Shown: positions 40,928 to 52,743, numbered from the stretch's first letter. The stretch: 64,000 bases of DNA from Rivularia sp. MS3 (GCA_019192545.1 JAHCMI010000010.1:62001-126000); one strand, 5' to 3'. Notes: generated by a model not told the origin, from the sequence alone. Program-made: numbers and translations.

Positions 40928-40949
40928 TTTTATTAGTAGTAGCTATATT

Positions 40950-41939
40950 ATGTTTTTTAACACAAAGGGACGCGGAGTAACGCAAAGACTTTTTACTACC
41001 ATTTTTAATCATCATCAAATCAAGTTACTTTTATTTAGTATCGTTACAGCTTTCATAATTATTGGTTGTGGAATAAACACTTCTGAAAATATTAGTCCAA
41101 ATCCTGATAATTTAACTTCCCAAACGCGAGTTGTAAAACACGCAATGGGTGAAACCAAAGTACCTTTAAATCCCAAACGTGTAGTTGTCATTGGTGGTTT
41201 AGATAATGCTTTAGCGTTAGGAATTAAACCAATTGCAGCCACTACTTTACTATACGACCAATATCCTGATTATCTAAATTCAAAGACTCAAGGAGTTAAA
41301 AAAATTGGTGTTAATAATACTGCAAATCTAGAAAAAATTTTATATCAAAAACCAGATTTAATTTTAGGACTTAATTGGGATGCTGATATATATCAACAAT
41401 TATCTCAAATTGCTCCTACAGTTTTGGCTGATGGAGATAAAAGTTGGAAAGAATGGCTGACTAAATTTGCTGAAGCATCAGGAAAAACCGAAACAGCAAA
41501 AAAGTTACTAAAAGATTATGACCAAAGAATAAATACTCTACGTCAACAATTGGGCAATCGCCTAACTCAAACTCAAGTATCTCTGGTGAATTTTTGGAAT
41601 AACTATACTCGTATCTATATGAATGATTCCTTTGCTGGTTCAATTATTAAAGAAATAGGTTTACCTCGTCCTACATATCAAGATAAAGACAAAATTCATG
41701 AAAATGTTTCCTTAGAATTGATTCCGCAATTAGAGGGTGATGTAATCTTCTTGATTATAGGAGGACATAATCCCTCAAGATTAAAACAATTTACCAATCA
41801 CCCATTGTGGTCGAAATTAGAAGCTGTACGGGAAGATAAGGTTCATGAAGTTTCTGGCGATACTTGGATTAGCTCCTGGGGAATAGTTGGAGCTAATAGC
41901 GTTTTAGATGACTTATTTAAATACTTGATAGATAAATAA
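40950..41939 (+). CDS. FecB/FhuD-type iron-siderophore ABC substrate-binding lipoprotein
   Basis: Lipobox-like FIIIGCG after a hydrophobic segment; VPLNPKRVVVIGGLDNALALGIKPIAATT and KPDLILGLNWDADIYQQLSQIAPTV. The true start may be downstream of 40950. Confidence 0.88.
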   Translation: MFFNTKGRGVTQRLFTTIFNHHQIKLLLFSIVTAFIIIGCGINTSENISPNPDNLTSQTRVVKHAMGETKVPLNPKRVVVIGGLDNALALGIKPIAATTLLYDQYPDYLNSKTQGVKKIGVNNTANLEKILYQKPDLILGLNWDADIYQQLSQIAPTVLADGDKSWKEWLTKFAEASGKTETAKKLLKDYDQRINTLRQQLGNRLTQTQVSLVNFWNNYTRIYMNDSFAGSIIKEIGLPRPTYQDKDKIHENVSLELIPQLEGDVIFLIIGGHNPSRLKQFTNHPLWSKLEAVREDKVHEVSGDTWISSWGIVGANSVLDDLFKYLIDK

Positions 41940-42048
41940 ACAATTACTGTTTAGCATACGACCCTGCTTGTTAAGTAAATATTAAAGCTAAAAACTTGCA
42001 ATTAGCTAGTAAGGTTAGTTTATATATCTGCCAAAATTATGTTTCGCT

Positions 42049-42750
42049 ATGAAAACTCAACAAACCCAAAATCGGGCTGCTGAAACATTGGTATCTCTTC
42101 AAGCACCGATTCTTTCAGTACGAGGTTTATGTCGAAAAATCGATAAATACTGGATTTGGCGTAATTTGAATTTTGAATTATTTGCTGGTGAAAAGGTTGC
42201 TGTTTTGGGTGCTTCTGGTTCGGGTAAAAGTTTGCTTTTACGAGCTTTAGCAGGACTTGACCGAGTACAAGCGGGAAAGATTATCTTTCAAGGAAAAAAT
42301 ATTAATACTTGGCATTTACCTAAATATCGTTCTCAAATTACTTACCTCCACCAGCGTCCGGCTTTGTGGGAAGGAACTGTAGAATCAAACCTAAAGCAAA
42401 TTTATCACCTCAAAGTCAACCGTCATCTAGTTTATAACCGTGCTGCAATTCTAGATTATTTACAGCTTTTACACAAAAACGACGACTTTTTAAAGCGTCC
42501 GGTAAGCGCAATTTCTGGAGGTGAAGCTCAAATTGTTGCTTTTTTACGAGCATTGCAACTCGCACCAAAAATACTGTTACTCGATGAACCTACAGCCTCA
42601 TTAGATGCTCAAACTGCCCATAGTTTAGAAGCTTTGGTATCAACTTGGCAAGCCCAAAACCCGCAACGAGCCTATCTTTGGACTAGTCACGACCCAACCC
42701 AGTTACAGCGAATTACTAACCGTCAGATTAGTTTACAGGAAAAAGATTGA
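42049..42750 (+). CDS. ABC transporter ATP-binding protein (FetA/YbbL-like)
   Basis: Walker A GASGSGKS, signature AISGGEAQ, Walker B ILLLDEPTASLD; overlaps the downstream FetB-like gene. Confidence 0.9.
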   Translation: MKTQQTQNRAAETLVSLQAPILSVRGLCRKIDKYWIWRNLNFELFAGEKVAVLGASGSGKSLLLRALAGLDRVQAGKIIFQGKNINTWHLPKYRSQITYLHQRPALWEGTVESNLKQIYHLKVNRHLVYNRAAILDYLQLLHKNDDFLKRPVSAISGGEAQIVAFLRALQLAPKILLLDEPTASLDAQTAHSLEALVSTWQAQNPQRAYLWTSHDPTQLQRITNRQISLQEKD

Positions 42751-43544
42751 TGGATAACTATATTTCTATTAGCTACGGTCAACTAGCTTTAGCAACTTTA
42801 TTTATTATTATCAATGTTTGTATTTCCCTTGCGCTACGGTTGGGATTGACGCAAAGTCTGGTAGTAGCATCGTTGCGAATGGTAGTACAACTATTGCTGG
42901 TAGGTTATGCGTTGCAGTGGGTGTTTACTCTGCGTAACCCATTGTTAATACTACTTGTAGCTGTTACTATGACCACTATTGCCGCTAGTTCGAGTGTCAA
43001 CCGTACCCGCAGGCGATTTTCTAGTATTTATTGGAACAACTTTGTCTGTCTGTTGAGCGCTTCATTTTTGGTGACGGGATTAACGGTAAACGGAATTATT
43101 CACGTTGAACCTTGGTACGATCCGCAATATTTAATTCCTTTACTGGGTATGGTTTTGGGTAATGCGCTCACGGGTACATCTCTAGCGCTAGATAAATTTA
43201 TGGAAGATTTGAGCAGCAAGCGCGAGCAAATCGAAGCATTATTGACGTTGGGTGCGACTCGTTGGGAAGCAGCACACGATACATTAAAAGAAGCGCTGCG
43301 AACGGGGATGATTCCCACGATTAATTCCATGATGGTGATGGGGTTAGTTAGTCTACCGGGAATGATGACTGGTCAAATATTAGCTGGTGCAAGTCCTACT
43401 GATGCCGTGCGCTACCAGATTCTAATTATTTTTACTCAAGCTTCAGGAACTGCCTTAGCAACGATAGGGGTGTTAACTTTAGCGTTTTTTGCAACGTTTA
43501 ACCGACAGCATCAGTTGAGTGGGGATTTGATGCGGAGTTCGTGA
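42747..43544 (+). CDS. FetB/YbbM (UPF0014)-family ABC permease
   Basis: LLPLLGMVLGNALTGTSLALD-type motif (IPLLGMVLGNALTGTSLALDKF) and NSMMVMGLVSLPGMMTGQILAGASPTDAVRYQ. Confidence 0.92.
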   Translation: MMDNYISISYGQLALATLFIIINVCISLALRLGLTQSLVVASLRMVVQLLLVGYALQWVFTLRNPLLILLVAVTMTTIAASSSVNRTRRRFSSIYWNNFVCLLSASFLVTGLTVNGIIHVEPWYDPQYLIPLLGMVLGNALTGTSLALDKFMEDLSSKREQIEALLTLGATRWEAAHDTLKEALRTGMIPTINSMMVMGLVSLPGMMTGQILAGASPTDAVRYQILIIFTQASGTALATIGVLTLAFFATFNRQHQLSGDLMRSS

Positions 43545-43660
43545 TTATAAGTAGTTGATTAGTGGAAATAGGGAACAAGGATTTAAACTAAGAAGCCTCA
43601 CCGATGGCAAAGCTGCAATGTAAGTAGTTCGTAAGACAAAGGATATAGATTAAAGTCACA

Positions 43661-43738
43661 ATGACAATTTTTAACAATATTCCGCGCAATGTTTGGATTT
43701 TAGGTTTTGTCAGCCTCTTAGAGGGTGTTTATAAATAA
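43661..43738 (+). pseudogene. 5' remnant of an MFS transporter gene
   Basis: MTIFNNIPRNVWILGFVSL then abrupt LEGVYK*; resembles the conserved N-terminus IPRNVW.LGFVSLF of MFS proteins; gagggtgtttataaa at the break looks like an IS end. Confidence 0.6.
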
Positions 43739-43773
43739 AAAATAAAGGCGATCGCAATTGTTTCCTAAGACAC

Positions 43774-43857
43774 GTATTGACTCGAAAAGCTTATCCCACA
43801 GATATTTCAGATGTCGAATGGGATTTAATAAAACCCATGATTCCAGTGTCCGGTTAA
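43774..43857 (+). mobile_element. IS5-superfamily transposase N-terminal remnant
   Basis: Translation VLTRKAYPTDISDVEWDLIKPMIPVSG*, matching the typical YPTDLSDEEW.LI.P..P start of such transposases. Confidence 0.7.
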
Positions 43858-43992
43858 ACCGCTCCCCCTTTCCTATTTCCGACTGCCTACTGCCTTCCAA
43901 CAATTCTGGTTACGAAAGTAGAAAGACCGAAGCTGGCGATACTAGAAAAACTTCTAAAAACAGCTACTCCCTTCCCGCTATAAGAAAACCTA

Positions 43993-45099
43993 TTAAGCTG
44001 ATTGACCCGGTTGCACCAAAGCTCCATCAAAAGCTGGTAATCTCAATCTGACTTCGTATGCTTTGGGATCTATCAAAATTATTGGTACCGAATCAACTGC
44101 ATTTTGATAATCCCCAGAGACTTGTACCCTTTGAGGTGTCCAGTAATCACCTTCACGGATATTCATGTGAGCGACAATTCCATTAAAAGGTGCTTGAATT
44201 ACTGTATCTTCTAAGTTGACGTTGGAACGGTTTTGTCCAGCACGTGCTGAAGCGATAGTTGCTTTTGTTGATTCCATCTGAGATTTAGCAGATGCAAGTT
44301 GTCCGTTAGCAGATTTTACTTGACTTTGAGCAGCAGTTATTTGAGCTTGAGATGCTTTGACTTTTGCTGAAGCGTCTTTGGCTTTGTTTCTGTAAACATC
44401 AACATCTGATATAGAAATCGCTCCTTGAGAAAATAGTTTCTCTCGTCGTGTTAATTCCGCTAAAGCTAATCTGTAAGCATCTTGAGCAGCTTCTAAATCA
44501 GCTTCGGCTCTAATTACATCTGCTTTGGCTTGCTCTACTGATGCATTAGCCTGGGATACGCTAGCTTGTGCTGCAACTCTTTGGGTTTCGGCTTCAGCTG
44601 TTTTGGCTTGTGCTTGGACTAATTCTGCTCTGAGTTTGCGATCGTCAACTTTTGCTAGTAATTCACCTGCTTTAACAAAATCCCCTTCTCGCAAATTCCG
44701 ACCTTTGACTTTTTTGATGTAAGTAATCGTTCCGGAAATTTCAAAAGTTAAGTGTTTTCCTCGTACTGCTGAAACATAACCGTCGCCAAATACAAATTTT
44801 TGTAGAGGCTTAATTTTAACTTCTGTGGCTCTGACGTTTAAGCGTGCAGGTTCGGCAGCTTGAGTTGGCGCTTCCTGCGGACTATTCCGTAATTGCCGAA
44901 ATAATACACTAACTAATGCAAAAATACCAACTCCCAAAATTAGATACATCCACATTGGTCTTTTCTGTTTGGGAGAAGTATTTGCCTCAGCGTCACCGTT
45001 AACTAATTCAGTTTCGTATTCTTGTTTTTCAATATCCAGATTGGTATCTTCTTTGCTTTGCTGCGGTGGAGAAGGTTTATCGTTAGTGTCCTGATTCAT
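43993..45099 (-). pseudogene. RND/HlyD-family efflux periplasmic adaptor, apparently 3'-truncated
   Basis: TM anchor LILGVGIFALVSVLF, lipoyl/coiled-coil region, ends abruptly at DGALVQPGQSA* where homologues normally continue; followed by debris with an IS remnant. Confidence 0.72.
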
Positions 45100-45700
45100 T
45101 GTTCACTCCCCATCAGATTAAGTATTTTGTCTATTCATAAAATAATATGCTCAATTTGAAAAAAAAATTTATCAAACAACTATGCTCTAGAAAATGTTTT
45201 AGAAACAAAGATTTTTCTACGCCATTCATGTGGATATACCCCTATAGAATTAGGTTTGGAATTAATGCTTATGGCATGAGCCGCAGGTACACAATAGACA
45301 TCTCCGGGATATGAATAAAATCTGGTAAAATGATATTCAATCTGGAGCATCCCAATTTTGTAAAAATAAAAGGGTACTAGAAAGTATTAACGTTCAGCAG
45401 GAGGAGCCTCTGACGGAAGTCCTGTGGTATTCTCTAGCTGAGACCTCACGCTGCTACCTGCTTTCCGTTTGGTAACTAGGGTTAAAATAGCTGGAGCTGG
45501 TTGTGGTCGCTTTTGGGTGGTGTTTTTTATTATTGGAAATACGACTGAAATAATAGAAACTTTCTTTGGTTTTTTCAAGGCTCGGCGTGCAATACGGACA
45601 GGAGGAGGAGCAATAAGACTAAGGAGTTTTGGTCGATTTTTCATTGTGTCTTCTTCATAGAATAACTTAGCAATTTTGTTAGTTGAGACACTAACAGGAC

Positions 45701-46915
45701 GTGTGGGCTTTTCACCTTTCAAAGACTCCAATTCTTGACCTTCTTCGATTGGAGTGCTTTACTTTTGATGAGCTTGTAGCAATTGATGCAGATTTTAGCG
45801 GTTATCTCGATTGGTTAGAAACAGAAGTTAAACGAAAAGGTATTGATAAAAATTACGTAGCTTTGGCTTGTACCAAGGAAGAATTAGACTCAGTTAGCAA
45901 ACGTCCGATTGGAGTTAGTCGTTATACAGGAGAAGATGGTTGGATTGAAGGCTATATTGACCGTTGGTTGGATGACCCACCAGCTAAGGAACATATTTCA
46001 ATTTTAGGTGAGTTTGGTATGGGTAAAACTTGGTTTGCTTTGCATTATGCTTGGGTAGCATTGCAACGATACAAAGACGCACAGAACAGGGGTGTGCAAC
46101 TTCCTCGCTTACCTTTAGTGATTCCTTTACGAGATTATGCCAAAGCGGTAAGTGTTGAGTCGCTATTTTCCGAATTTTTCTTTCGTCAATATGAAATTCC
46201 CATACCCGGATATTCAGCTTTTGAACAACTCAACCGTATGGGAAAACTGTTGCTGATATTCGATGGTTTTGACGAGATGGCTGCTCGGATAAACCGTCAG
46301 GAAATGATTAATAATTTTTGGGAATTAGCGAAGGTTGTTGTTCCTGGTGCCAAGGTGATTTTAACTTGTCGCACCGAACATTTTCCCGAAGCCCAGGAAG
46401 AAAGGGCTTTATTAAATGCGGAATTACAGGCTTCGATTGCTAATTTAACGGGAGAAACACCGCAGTTTGAAGTGTTGGAACTGGAGAAGTTTGACGATAA
46501 TCAAATCCGTCAGGTGCTTTCGTTACAAACAGAACCTGCAACAGTTGAGCTTGTCATGGGTAATTCCCAATTGCTGGATTTAGCCCGTCGTCCAGTTTTA
46601 ACCGAATTAATTTTGGAAGCATTACCAGATATTGCAGCGGGTAAACCTGTAGATATGTCGAGGGTTTATTTGTATGCTGTGCAGCGGAAAATGGAACGGG
46701 ATATCAAAGCCGAACGGACTTTTACTTCCTTAGCAGATAAGATGTATTTCCTGTGTGAATTAGCTTGGGAAATGCTTTCAACCGAGCAGATGAGTTTGAA
46801 TTATCGCTTATTTCCCGATAGAATTCGCCGGTTATTTGGTTCCGTAGTGCAGAAAGAAAAAGATTTAGACCACTGGCCGGCCCGACATGATAGGGCAGAC
46901 AATGCTGATTCGTAA
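45701..46915 (+). CDS. NACHT-domain NTPase (5' part of a frameshifted NACHT-WD40 gene)
   Basis: [10 protein letters not shown]-loop, [27 protein letters not shown] start in the ORF track, likely lacking its original N-terminal domain. Confidence 0.85.
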   Translation: MWAFHLSKTPILDLLRLECFTFDELVAIDADFSGYLDWLETEVKRKGIDKNYVALACTKEELDSVSKRPIGVSRYTGEDGWIEGYIDRWLDDPPAKEHISILGEFGMGKTWFALHYAWVALQRYKDAQNRGVQLPRLPLVIPLRDYAKAVSVESLFSEFFFRQYEIPIPGYSAFEQLNRMGKLLLIFDGFDEMAARINRQEMINNFWELAKVVVPGAKVILTCRTEHFPEAQEERALLNAELQASIANLTGETPQFEVLELEKFDDNQIRQVLSLQTEPATVELVMGNSQLLDLARRPVLTELILEALPDIAAGKPVDMSRVYLYAVQRKMERDIKAERTFTSLADKMYFLCELAWEMLSTEQMSLNYRLFPDRIRRLFGSVVQKEKDLDHWPARHDRADNADS

Positions 46916-49322
46916 TGCCGACGGTGATTATACTCCAGCCCATCGTTCGCTGTTGGAATTTTTTGTCGCGTATAAATTTGCGGCGGAATTGGGAGTTTTA
47001 GCGGATGATTTTACTGAGTTGGTGAAAGCACAATCTTGTTTGGATGGGAATGCTGTACCTGTTGAATATAGTTGGTCTGGTTATTTTGAGCGTCAGTTGG
47101 ATGAGAATGGGTGTAGTTTGGCTATAGCTCCGCTAAGTAGATTTACTAGCGAAACTTTGGAGAAATTGAAGGATACTTTTGGGCGATCGCCATTAACAAA
47201 AGCAGTCGTAGATTTGATGTTAAGGATGGTGGGTGATAATGAGTCACTGATTAAAGTGATTGAGGAAACGCGAGGAAAAAGTGAAGCCGAGGTTAGTTAT
47301 GTTGGGGGAAATGCGGCTACTTTGGCTGTGAAGCTTGATAAAGCCGGTTTGGAAGGGAAGGATTTATCATCTGCTGTGGTGAAGGGAGCGGATTTTAGTG
47401 ATGCGAGTTTGAGTAGGGTTGACTTTGCGGGAGCGAATTTGAGTGAGAGTGTTTTCGCGAAAAATTTAGGTGATATTGGTCAAATTGCATTAAGCCCAGA
47501 TGATAAATTATTAGCTATAGGTGATTCCAGTTGCATGGTTCGCTTGTGGGAAACTGCAAGTGGAAGGGAAGTTTTAATTTGTAAAGGACATACTCGTTGG
47601 GTAATATCAGTGGTATTTAGTCCAGATGGTAATACTGTTGCCTCTTGTGGTGCTGACGAAACTATAAGGGTTTGGAATACTAAAACTGGAAAATGTCTCA
47701 AAATATTTCAAGCTCATAGTAATTGGATAAACTCTCTTTCTTTCAGCCCCGATGGTAAAACTCTTGCTAGTGCTAGCGGCGATGAAACAGTGAAACTATG
47801 GAATATAAATACTGGAGAATGCCTCAAAACTTTTCAAGGTCATACCCAATGGTTGTATACCGTAGATTTTAGTCCGAATGGTGAGCTACTTATTAGTGGA
47901 AGTGGAGACAAAACTGTAAAGCTATGGGATATAGCCACTGGAAAATGTCTTTATACTTTCAATGGGCATAGTGATGGGGCAGTATCAGTGGCATTCAGTC
48001 CAGATGGGGAAATAATTGCTAGTAGTGGTTTAGACAAAACTATAAAATTATGGAGTATTAGTACCAAAAAATGTTTTTGTATTTTGCAAGGGCATACGAA
48101 TGGGATAAACTCCATTTCTTTCAGTCCTAAAGGTGATATTTTAGCTAGTGGTAGTAATGACCAAACAGTTAAGTTATGGGATATTACGACTGGAGAATGC
48201 CTTGATACTTTTGAAGAATATAGCAATACAGTAAATTCAGTCGTATTCAGTGCTGATGGAAAAAAGCTAGTTAGTGGTGGTAGAAATCAAACTATAAAGT
48301 TATGGGATATTGCGAATAAAGAGTGTCTTCAGGCTTTGCAAAGGCATAGTATTTTGGTATATGCGACGGCATTTAGTCACGATAAAAAGTTACTTGTTAG
48401 TGGCAGTGATGACCAAACTGTAAAGCTATGGAATGTTATGACTGGGGAATGTTTGTATATTTTTGAGGGACATACTAATTTGGTCGGATCGGTGGCATTT
48501 AGCCCTGACAGCAAATTGATTGCCAGTGGTAGTTCTGACAAAACAGTTAAGTTATGGGATATCACGACTGGAGAATGCCTTCATACTTTTGAGGGACATA
48601 CTAATTCAATTAATTCAATAGCCTTCAGTACAGACTGTAAGATGCTTGCCACTGCAAGCAACGACAGAAATGTAAAATTGTGGAATATTTCCACTGGAGA
48701 ATGCCTTCATACTTTACAAAAAAAATTCTCTGTACAATCATTAGCCTTTAGTTCAGATAACAAAACCCTTGCAACTTGCGGCAATGATGCAATATTAAGG
48801 TTATGGGATGTTGCTACCAGAAAATGTATTCATTCTTTGAAGAACCATACTCATTTCATACTGTCAGTTGCTTTCAGTTCTTCAGATAAAATTCTTGCTA
48901 CTAGTAGTGATGACAAAACGTTGAAAATATGGAGTAATATCACTAAAAAATGTCTTTATTCTTTAGAAGGTCATACCAGAGGAGTCAGAGCAATCGCTTT
49001 GAGTTCAGATGATAAGATGCTCGTTAGTGGTAGTGACGACCGAACCATAAGATTATGGAACACAATTACTGGAGAATGTATTCACACTTTGTATGGTCAT
49101 ACAAATGCAATATATTCAGTCATATTTCATTCAGATGGTAAAAATATTATAAGTTGCGGTCAGGATATGACAATCAAATACTGGGACATCAAAACTGGCA
49201 AATGTCTAAAAACATTAAAACGCGATCGCCCTTATGAAAACATGAATATCACTGGTGTTACAGGCTTAACAGAAGTTGAAAAAAGTACGCTAAAAGCATT
49301 AGGTGCTGTGGAAGAGAATTGA
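46887..49322 (+). CDS. Pentapeptide-repeat and 14 x WD40 protein (3' part of the same NACHT-WD40 gene)
   Basis: Pentapeptide-like stretch [21 protein letters not shown] then 14 WD40 units ([24 protein letters not shown]), counted by eye. Confidence 0.9.
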   Translation: MIGQTMLIRNADGDYTPAHRSLLEFFVAYKFAAELGVLADDFTELVKAQSCLDGNAVPVEYSWSGYFERQLDENGCSLAIAPLSRFTSETLEKLKDTFGRSPLTKAVVDLMLRMVGDNESLIKVIEETRGKSEAEVSYVGGNAATLAVKLDKAGLEGKDLSSAVVKGADFSDASLSRVDFAGANLSESVFAKNLGDIGQIALSPDDKLLAIGDSSCMVRLWETASGREVLICKGHTRWVISVVFSPDGNTVASCGADETIRVWNTKTGKCLKIFQAHSNWINSLSFSPDGKTLASASGDETVKLWNINTGECLKTFQGHTQWLYTVDFSPNGELLISGSGDKTVKLWDIATGKCLYTFNGHSDGAVSVAFSPDGEIIASSGLDKTIKLWSISTKKCFCILQGHTNGINSISFSPKGDILASGSNDQTVKLWDITTGECLDTFEEYSNTVNSVVFSADGKKLVSGGRNQTIKLWDIANKECLQALQRHSILVYATAFSHDKKLLVSGSDDQTVKLWNVMTGECLYIFEGHTNLVGSVAFSPDSKLIASGSSDKTVKLWDITTGECLHTFEGHTNSINSIAFSTDCKMLATASNDRNVKLWNISTGECLHTLQKKFSVQSLAFSSDNKTLATCGNDAILRLWDVATRKCIHSLKNHTHFILSVAFSSSDKILATSSDDKTLKIWSNITKKCLYSLEGHTRGVRAIALSSDDKMLVSGSDDRTIRLWNTITGECIHTLYGHTNAIYSVIFHSDGKNIISCGQDMTIKYWDIKTGKCLKTLKRDRPYENMNITGVTGLTEVEKSTLKALGAVEEN

Positions 49323-49399
49323 AACTGAATTTATTAGTAGTTTTTATGTACTATATTGTGATATTATTCAGTTAATCTATTCAATTTCCATGCCAAGCA

Positions 49400-49675
49400 T
49401 TGAGACAGCAGGAGGTTTTATGTCGAACCATAGTGGCAGTTATATGCTCGGCGGATATTATTCAAATGTTGAATGACGAAGAAGTGTTAAATACTATCGG
49501 ACTGCAAAAGTCTCAGCAAGTGATTACCCAAATGGTTAAAATTGCATCTAGAGAATATGATTGCAACTCTGGAGAAATTCTAGAAGGTCATACGGATTAT
49601 CTTAACCTTTGCTACTGTTGTCTTTCTATTACAACCAATCTCGACAATGGTTTATGCAATTCCTGTCGAAGTTAG
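49400..49675 (+). CDS. Hypothetical protein with C-terminal Cys pairs
   Basis: 91 aa; C-terminal CYCCLSITTNLDNGLCNSC resembles a zinc ribbon; coding status uncertain. Confidence 0.35.
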   Translation: MRQQEVLCRTIVAVICSADIIQMLNDEEVLNTIGLQKSQQVITQMVKIASREYDCNSGEILEGHTDYLNLCYCCLSITTNLDNGLCNSCRS

Positions 49676-49701
49676 CGATTAAAATAATTGCAAATTCATC
49701 C

Positions 49702-50317
49702 TCAACCCCACACCCGACGCAAATTCAAAACGAAAGCTGGTAATACTTTACCACCAGATAACGAATCGGGATTTTCTAATACTTCCACAGCAGAATCTGG
49801 TCGATAAATTTCCACACGTTGCGGTAGTGGATCTAGCAACCAGCCCAACTTTGCACCATTATCAATATACTCTTTCGTCTTTGCTTGTAACGATTCAAGC
49901 TTATCTGAGCTAGACCGTAATTCAACTACGTTCTGCGGGACAAATATTAGCAAAGGTTCCTTTTTGTTCTGCATTTAATGCATCCCATCGTTCTTGAGAA
50001 ACCCATGAAGCATCGGGGGAGCGAGTAGCACCATTTGGTAAAATAAAGCCAGTGGAAGAATTGAAAGCTTTACCCAAATTCTCATTTTCTTCATACCAGC
50101 GATATAGTTGTCCGCTAATGCTGAGATTGCGTTGTCCTGTTTCCCAGCCAGTAGGTGGATTCACAATCAATTCTCCCCGTGCGTTTCTTTCCAGTTTTAA
50201 ATCTCGGTTTGCGACTGCTAGGATTGCAAACTGTTCTTGAGTTACGTACAATCCAATCGACAATGGCAAGTTAAGCGGTAGAATTTGGTTTTCTGGAGTT
50301 GTGGGTGTCTGTACCAT
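49702..50317 (-). pseudogene. Uma2-family (DUF820) endonuclease-like gene split by one frameshift
   Basis: MVQTPTTPENQILPLNLP...FANICP then NVVELRSSSDKLESLQAKTKEYIDNGAKLGWLLDP in another frame; deleting one base of ggg at 49937-49939 restores ICPQNVVELRS. Confidence 0.85.
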
Positions 50318-50475
50318 CTTGGACTCTTGTAGAAAGCGGAATTTTAGGAAAGATATTTACCCTATTAATTAACATATTCTATCGCCCCAGAAGCCCATTA
50401 AAATACTCAACCTATTTTGATTATTAGTATATTTGTATTGTAAGATTAACAAGGTGAAGCCTTTATCATTCATCT

Positions 50476-50988
50476 ATGCTGGAATTAACTAAAATCCAAA
50501 CGATAGCCGAATTGTATTCTCCTCAAGAACTATTTGCTGCGTTAGTTTGGCAGCGTCAATTCAATAACTTTGACGGGGAACAAGTTATTACTGACTTATT
50601 AGAACATAATAATTTATGGGAAAGCTTTGTATTTACCAAACCGATTTTTGCCCCAGACGAAAATGGTTTGAGTTTTGGTGGTGTGATTGATACTCTTGCT
50701 GCAATGGCTAATTATCGTCCAATGCCAGAAACTAGTATGATTCATTTCGTTGCCTATCCCGCAGATACCTTATATATTCTGAGTGAAAATCAAGACTCCA
50801 AAGTATCCCAACTTGTAGATTTCGGTAAAAAGTGGAAAGCAGATTGCGTAGAAGTAACTGATGGAACAGATACACAATACACTTATCGACTCAAGCGTAT
50901 GCTGAGATATAGATTTGAAGAAGCGTTATGGGGAAATGAGAATAAGGAACAGCGGGATGCGGTTGTTGTTTCTTATTGGTGGGATTAA
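50476..50988 (+). CDS. Hypothetical protein, 170 aa
   Basis: Intact ORF with codon-biased sequence; no family assigned. Confidence 0.6.
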   Translation: MLELTKIQTIAELYSPQELFAALVWQRQFNNFDGEQVITDLLEHNNLWESFVFTKPIFAPDENGLSFGGVIDTLAAMANYRPMPETSMIHFVAYPADTLYILSENQDSKVSQLVDFGKKWKADCVEVTDGTDTQYTYRLKRMLRYRFEEALWGNENKEQRDAVVVSYWWD

Positions 50989-51026
50989 TGTAAGTAGAGC
51001 TAAAATTCATACCCCATATCTATCCA

Positions 51027-51383
51027 TTAATACCAATCAGCAATAGCTTCGGCAGTTTCTTCATCAACTTCAATCGGATGAATATCCTCAAGACGTGCAG
51101 AAAATATATCATCAACTTCCCCTTACCGATAACGTACTTCAACAAACATAGAGCGTATACATTCATCTTCCGGTGACATTTCTACTACTTCAATTTCCTT
51201 TCCTTGAGGACGCTGACGGTTTACCCACTTAGCCTTAAAAGGAAATTGTAACTTGTCTTGCAAGTAATAGTACCATCCCATTGCTCTTTCATCTTCGTTG
51301 TAAGCATCGACAACTACTTCCATATCGATGCGCTCTTCTCGATTTTTACTTGGTGCTGTACCGGACATAAAATCTATCTCCAA
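51027..51383 (-). pseudogene. CcbP-like calcium-binding protein interrupted by in-frame TAA
   Basis: 86-aa ORF ending VRYR*; the same frame continues GEVDDIFSARLEDIHPIEVDEETAEAIADWY* to 51027. Confidence 0.65.
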
Positions 51384-51482
51384 TGGTTAATTTTATTACA
51401 GTGTTAAAGTATTAAAATATCTTTCATTATTTTCCTATCTCGGAATACATCTAACCTTTAAAATTAAATTAAAACAGTTTCA

Positions 51483-52293
51483 ACAAATCACGATTCTGTA
51501 ATTTTAGGCATAAATATTAGTGAAGAAGATGGTGGTGGTTGGATTATTCTGGTGAAGGTTATTTCTCTGGGATGGTATCGCTAAGGGATAAAATATTGCA
51601 AGGTGATTATCGGTGTTTATATCTTGCTTGGCTAAAAGCTGCAACAATTTATTTTGGCTTTGAGGAAGAAGATTTACTCGAACCCCCCGTAACTCCCAAC
51701 TTGGATAATTTATCAGCTTCGCTTTCGTCTTTTATTGATTTTTTTGAAATTGACGAAGACTTGATTTCAGTCGCAGCTTCAGCGAGTGATTTTCAAGAAA
51801 GTTAGAAGATTTGATACCACAATTGAGCGAACAAGAAAGCAATGATTTTTTAATTCGACTCTTAAAAGGCGAAACTCATCTTGGAATACAATTAACTCAT
51901 AGGCTGCGGGAATTATCTGGTAAAAAATCAATAAATATTGATAGTAATACAAACAGACGTAATTTATGTCAATTGTTAGGATTGGCAGAAGAAGAAACAA
52001 ATCAACGACTTAAAAAAGAGAGAGAATTAGAACGTCAAGCCAGGATACAAAAATTAGAAGTATTAGCAAAGAAAAAAGATAAAGTTTGGCAGCAAGTATT
52101 TGAAGCAATTGCACTTAAACAAGCCAAACCATTAGACCAAGCTGTTGCTAATTTGATTGATTTACGGGACTTGGCACAGTACCAAGGAAAGTTAGAAGAG
52201 TTTTAAGCTAGCATTAATCAAATACAGAAAGATTACAGTAAACGTCCTGGGTTAATATCGCGGTTAAAGAAAGCAGGACTTTTGAAGAAGTAG
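51483..52293 (+). pseudogene. Conserved cyanobacterial hypothetical gene with two frameshifts and an internal TAA
   Basis: DSVILGINISEEDGGGW / DYSGEGYFSGMVSLRDKILQGDYRCLYLAWLKAA... / KLEDLIPQLSEQESNDFLIRLLKGE...GKLEEF* / ASINQIQKDYSKRPGLISRLKKAGLLKK*, three frame segments reading as one protein. Confidence 0.75.
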
Positions 52294-52326
52294 AATTATT
52301 GATAATAAATTATTTTATTTTGATAT

Positions 52327-52741
52327 TTATGGATACTGTCCTTGATTAATCAATACTTGTCGTTGAAGTACGCGATTAGGAGCATTAAACTGAAGTAGTC
52401 TTGCAGTTGCTTGACCAATTTGAGTTTTACCTTCAATATTCGCATTTTTAATATAAAAATGTTCATCCCATATCTGACGACGTGGATTAAACAAGGGAAC
52501 AATTTCTTTAGTCGTTTGATCTAATGTAGCGAAGTCAGAGCCTTTATGGCGATTACAGGATAAACATGAAAGTGCCAAATTATCTAGACTGCTTTCACCG
52601 CCATGCTTGATTGCAATAATATGATCTACCTCATGTGTATAAATAGAAAAATCTTGAAGAAGTAAACAATATACAAGCACGTTTGTTAGCTCTTTCTTGA
52701 ACAAGTTTACGTAATTTCGTAGAAATATAATCAGAAGTCAT
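52327..52741 (-). pseudogene. HNH endonuclease, frameshifted near its N-terminus
   Basis: MTSDYISTKLRKLVQERANKR from 52741 in one frame and YCLLLQDFSIYTHEVDHIIAIKHGGESSLDNLALSCLSCNRHKGSD in another. Confidence 0.78.
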
Positions 52742-52743
52742 GT

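Noticed and set aside
43600-43660. Possible noncoding RNA between the FetB-like gene and the scar region
   Set aside because: No stable structure or motif that could be supported by eye.
45387-45731. Basic/proline-rich 114-aa minus-strand ORF upstream of the NACHT gene
   Set aside because: Overlaps the NACHT 5' end, has low-complexity composition and no family resemblance; coding status not supported.
47500-49250. Regular ~126-bp periodicity that could suggest a satellite or CRISPR-like array
   Set aside because: Explained by 14 WD40 coding repeats; no identical short repeats with unique spacers.
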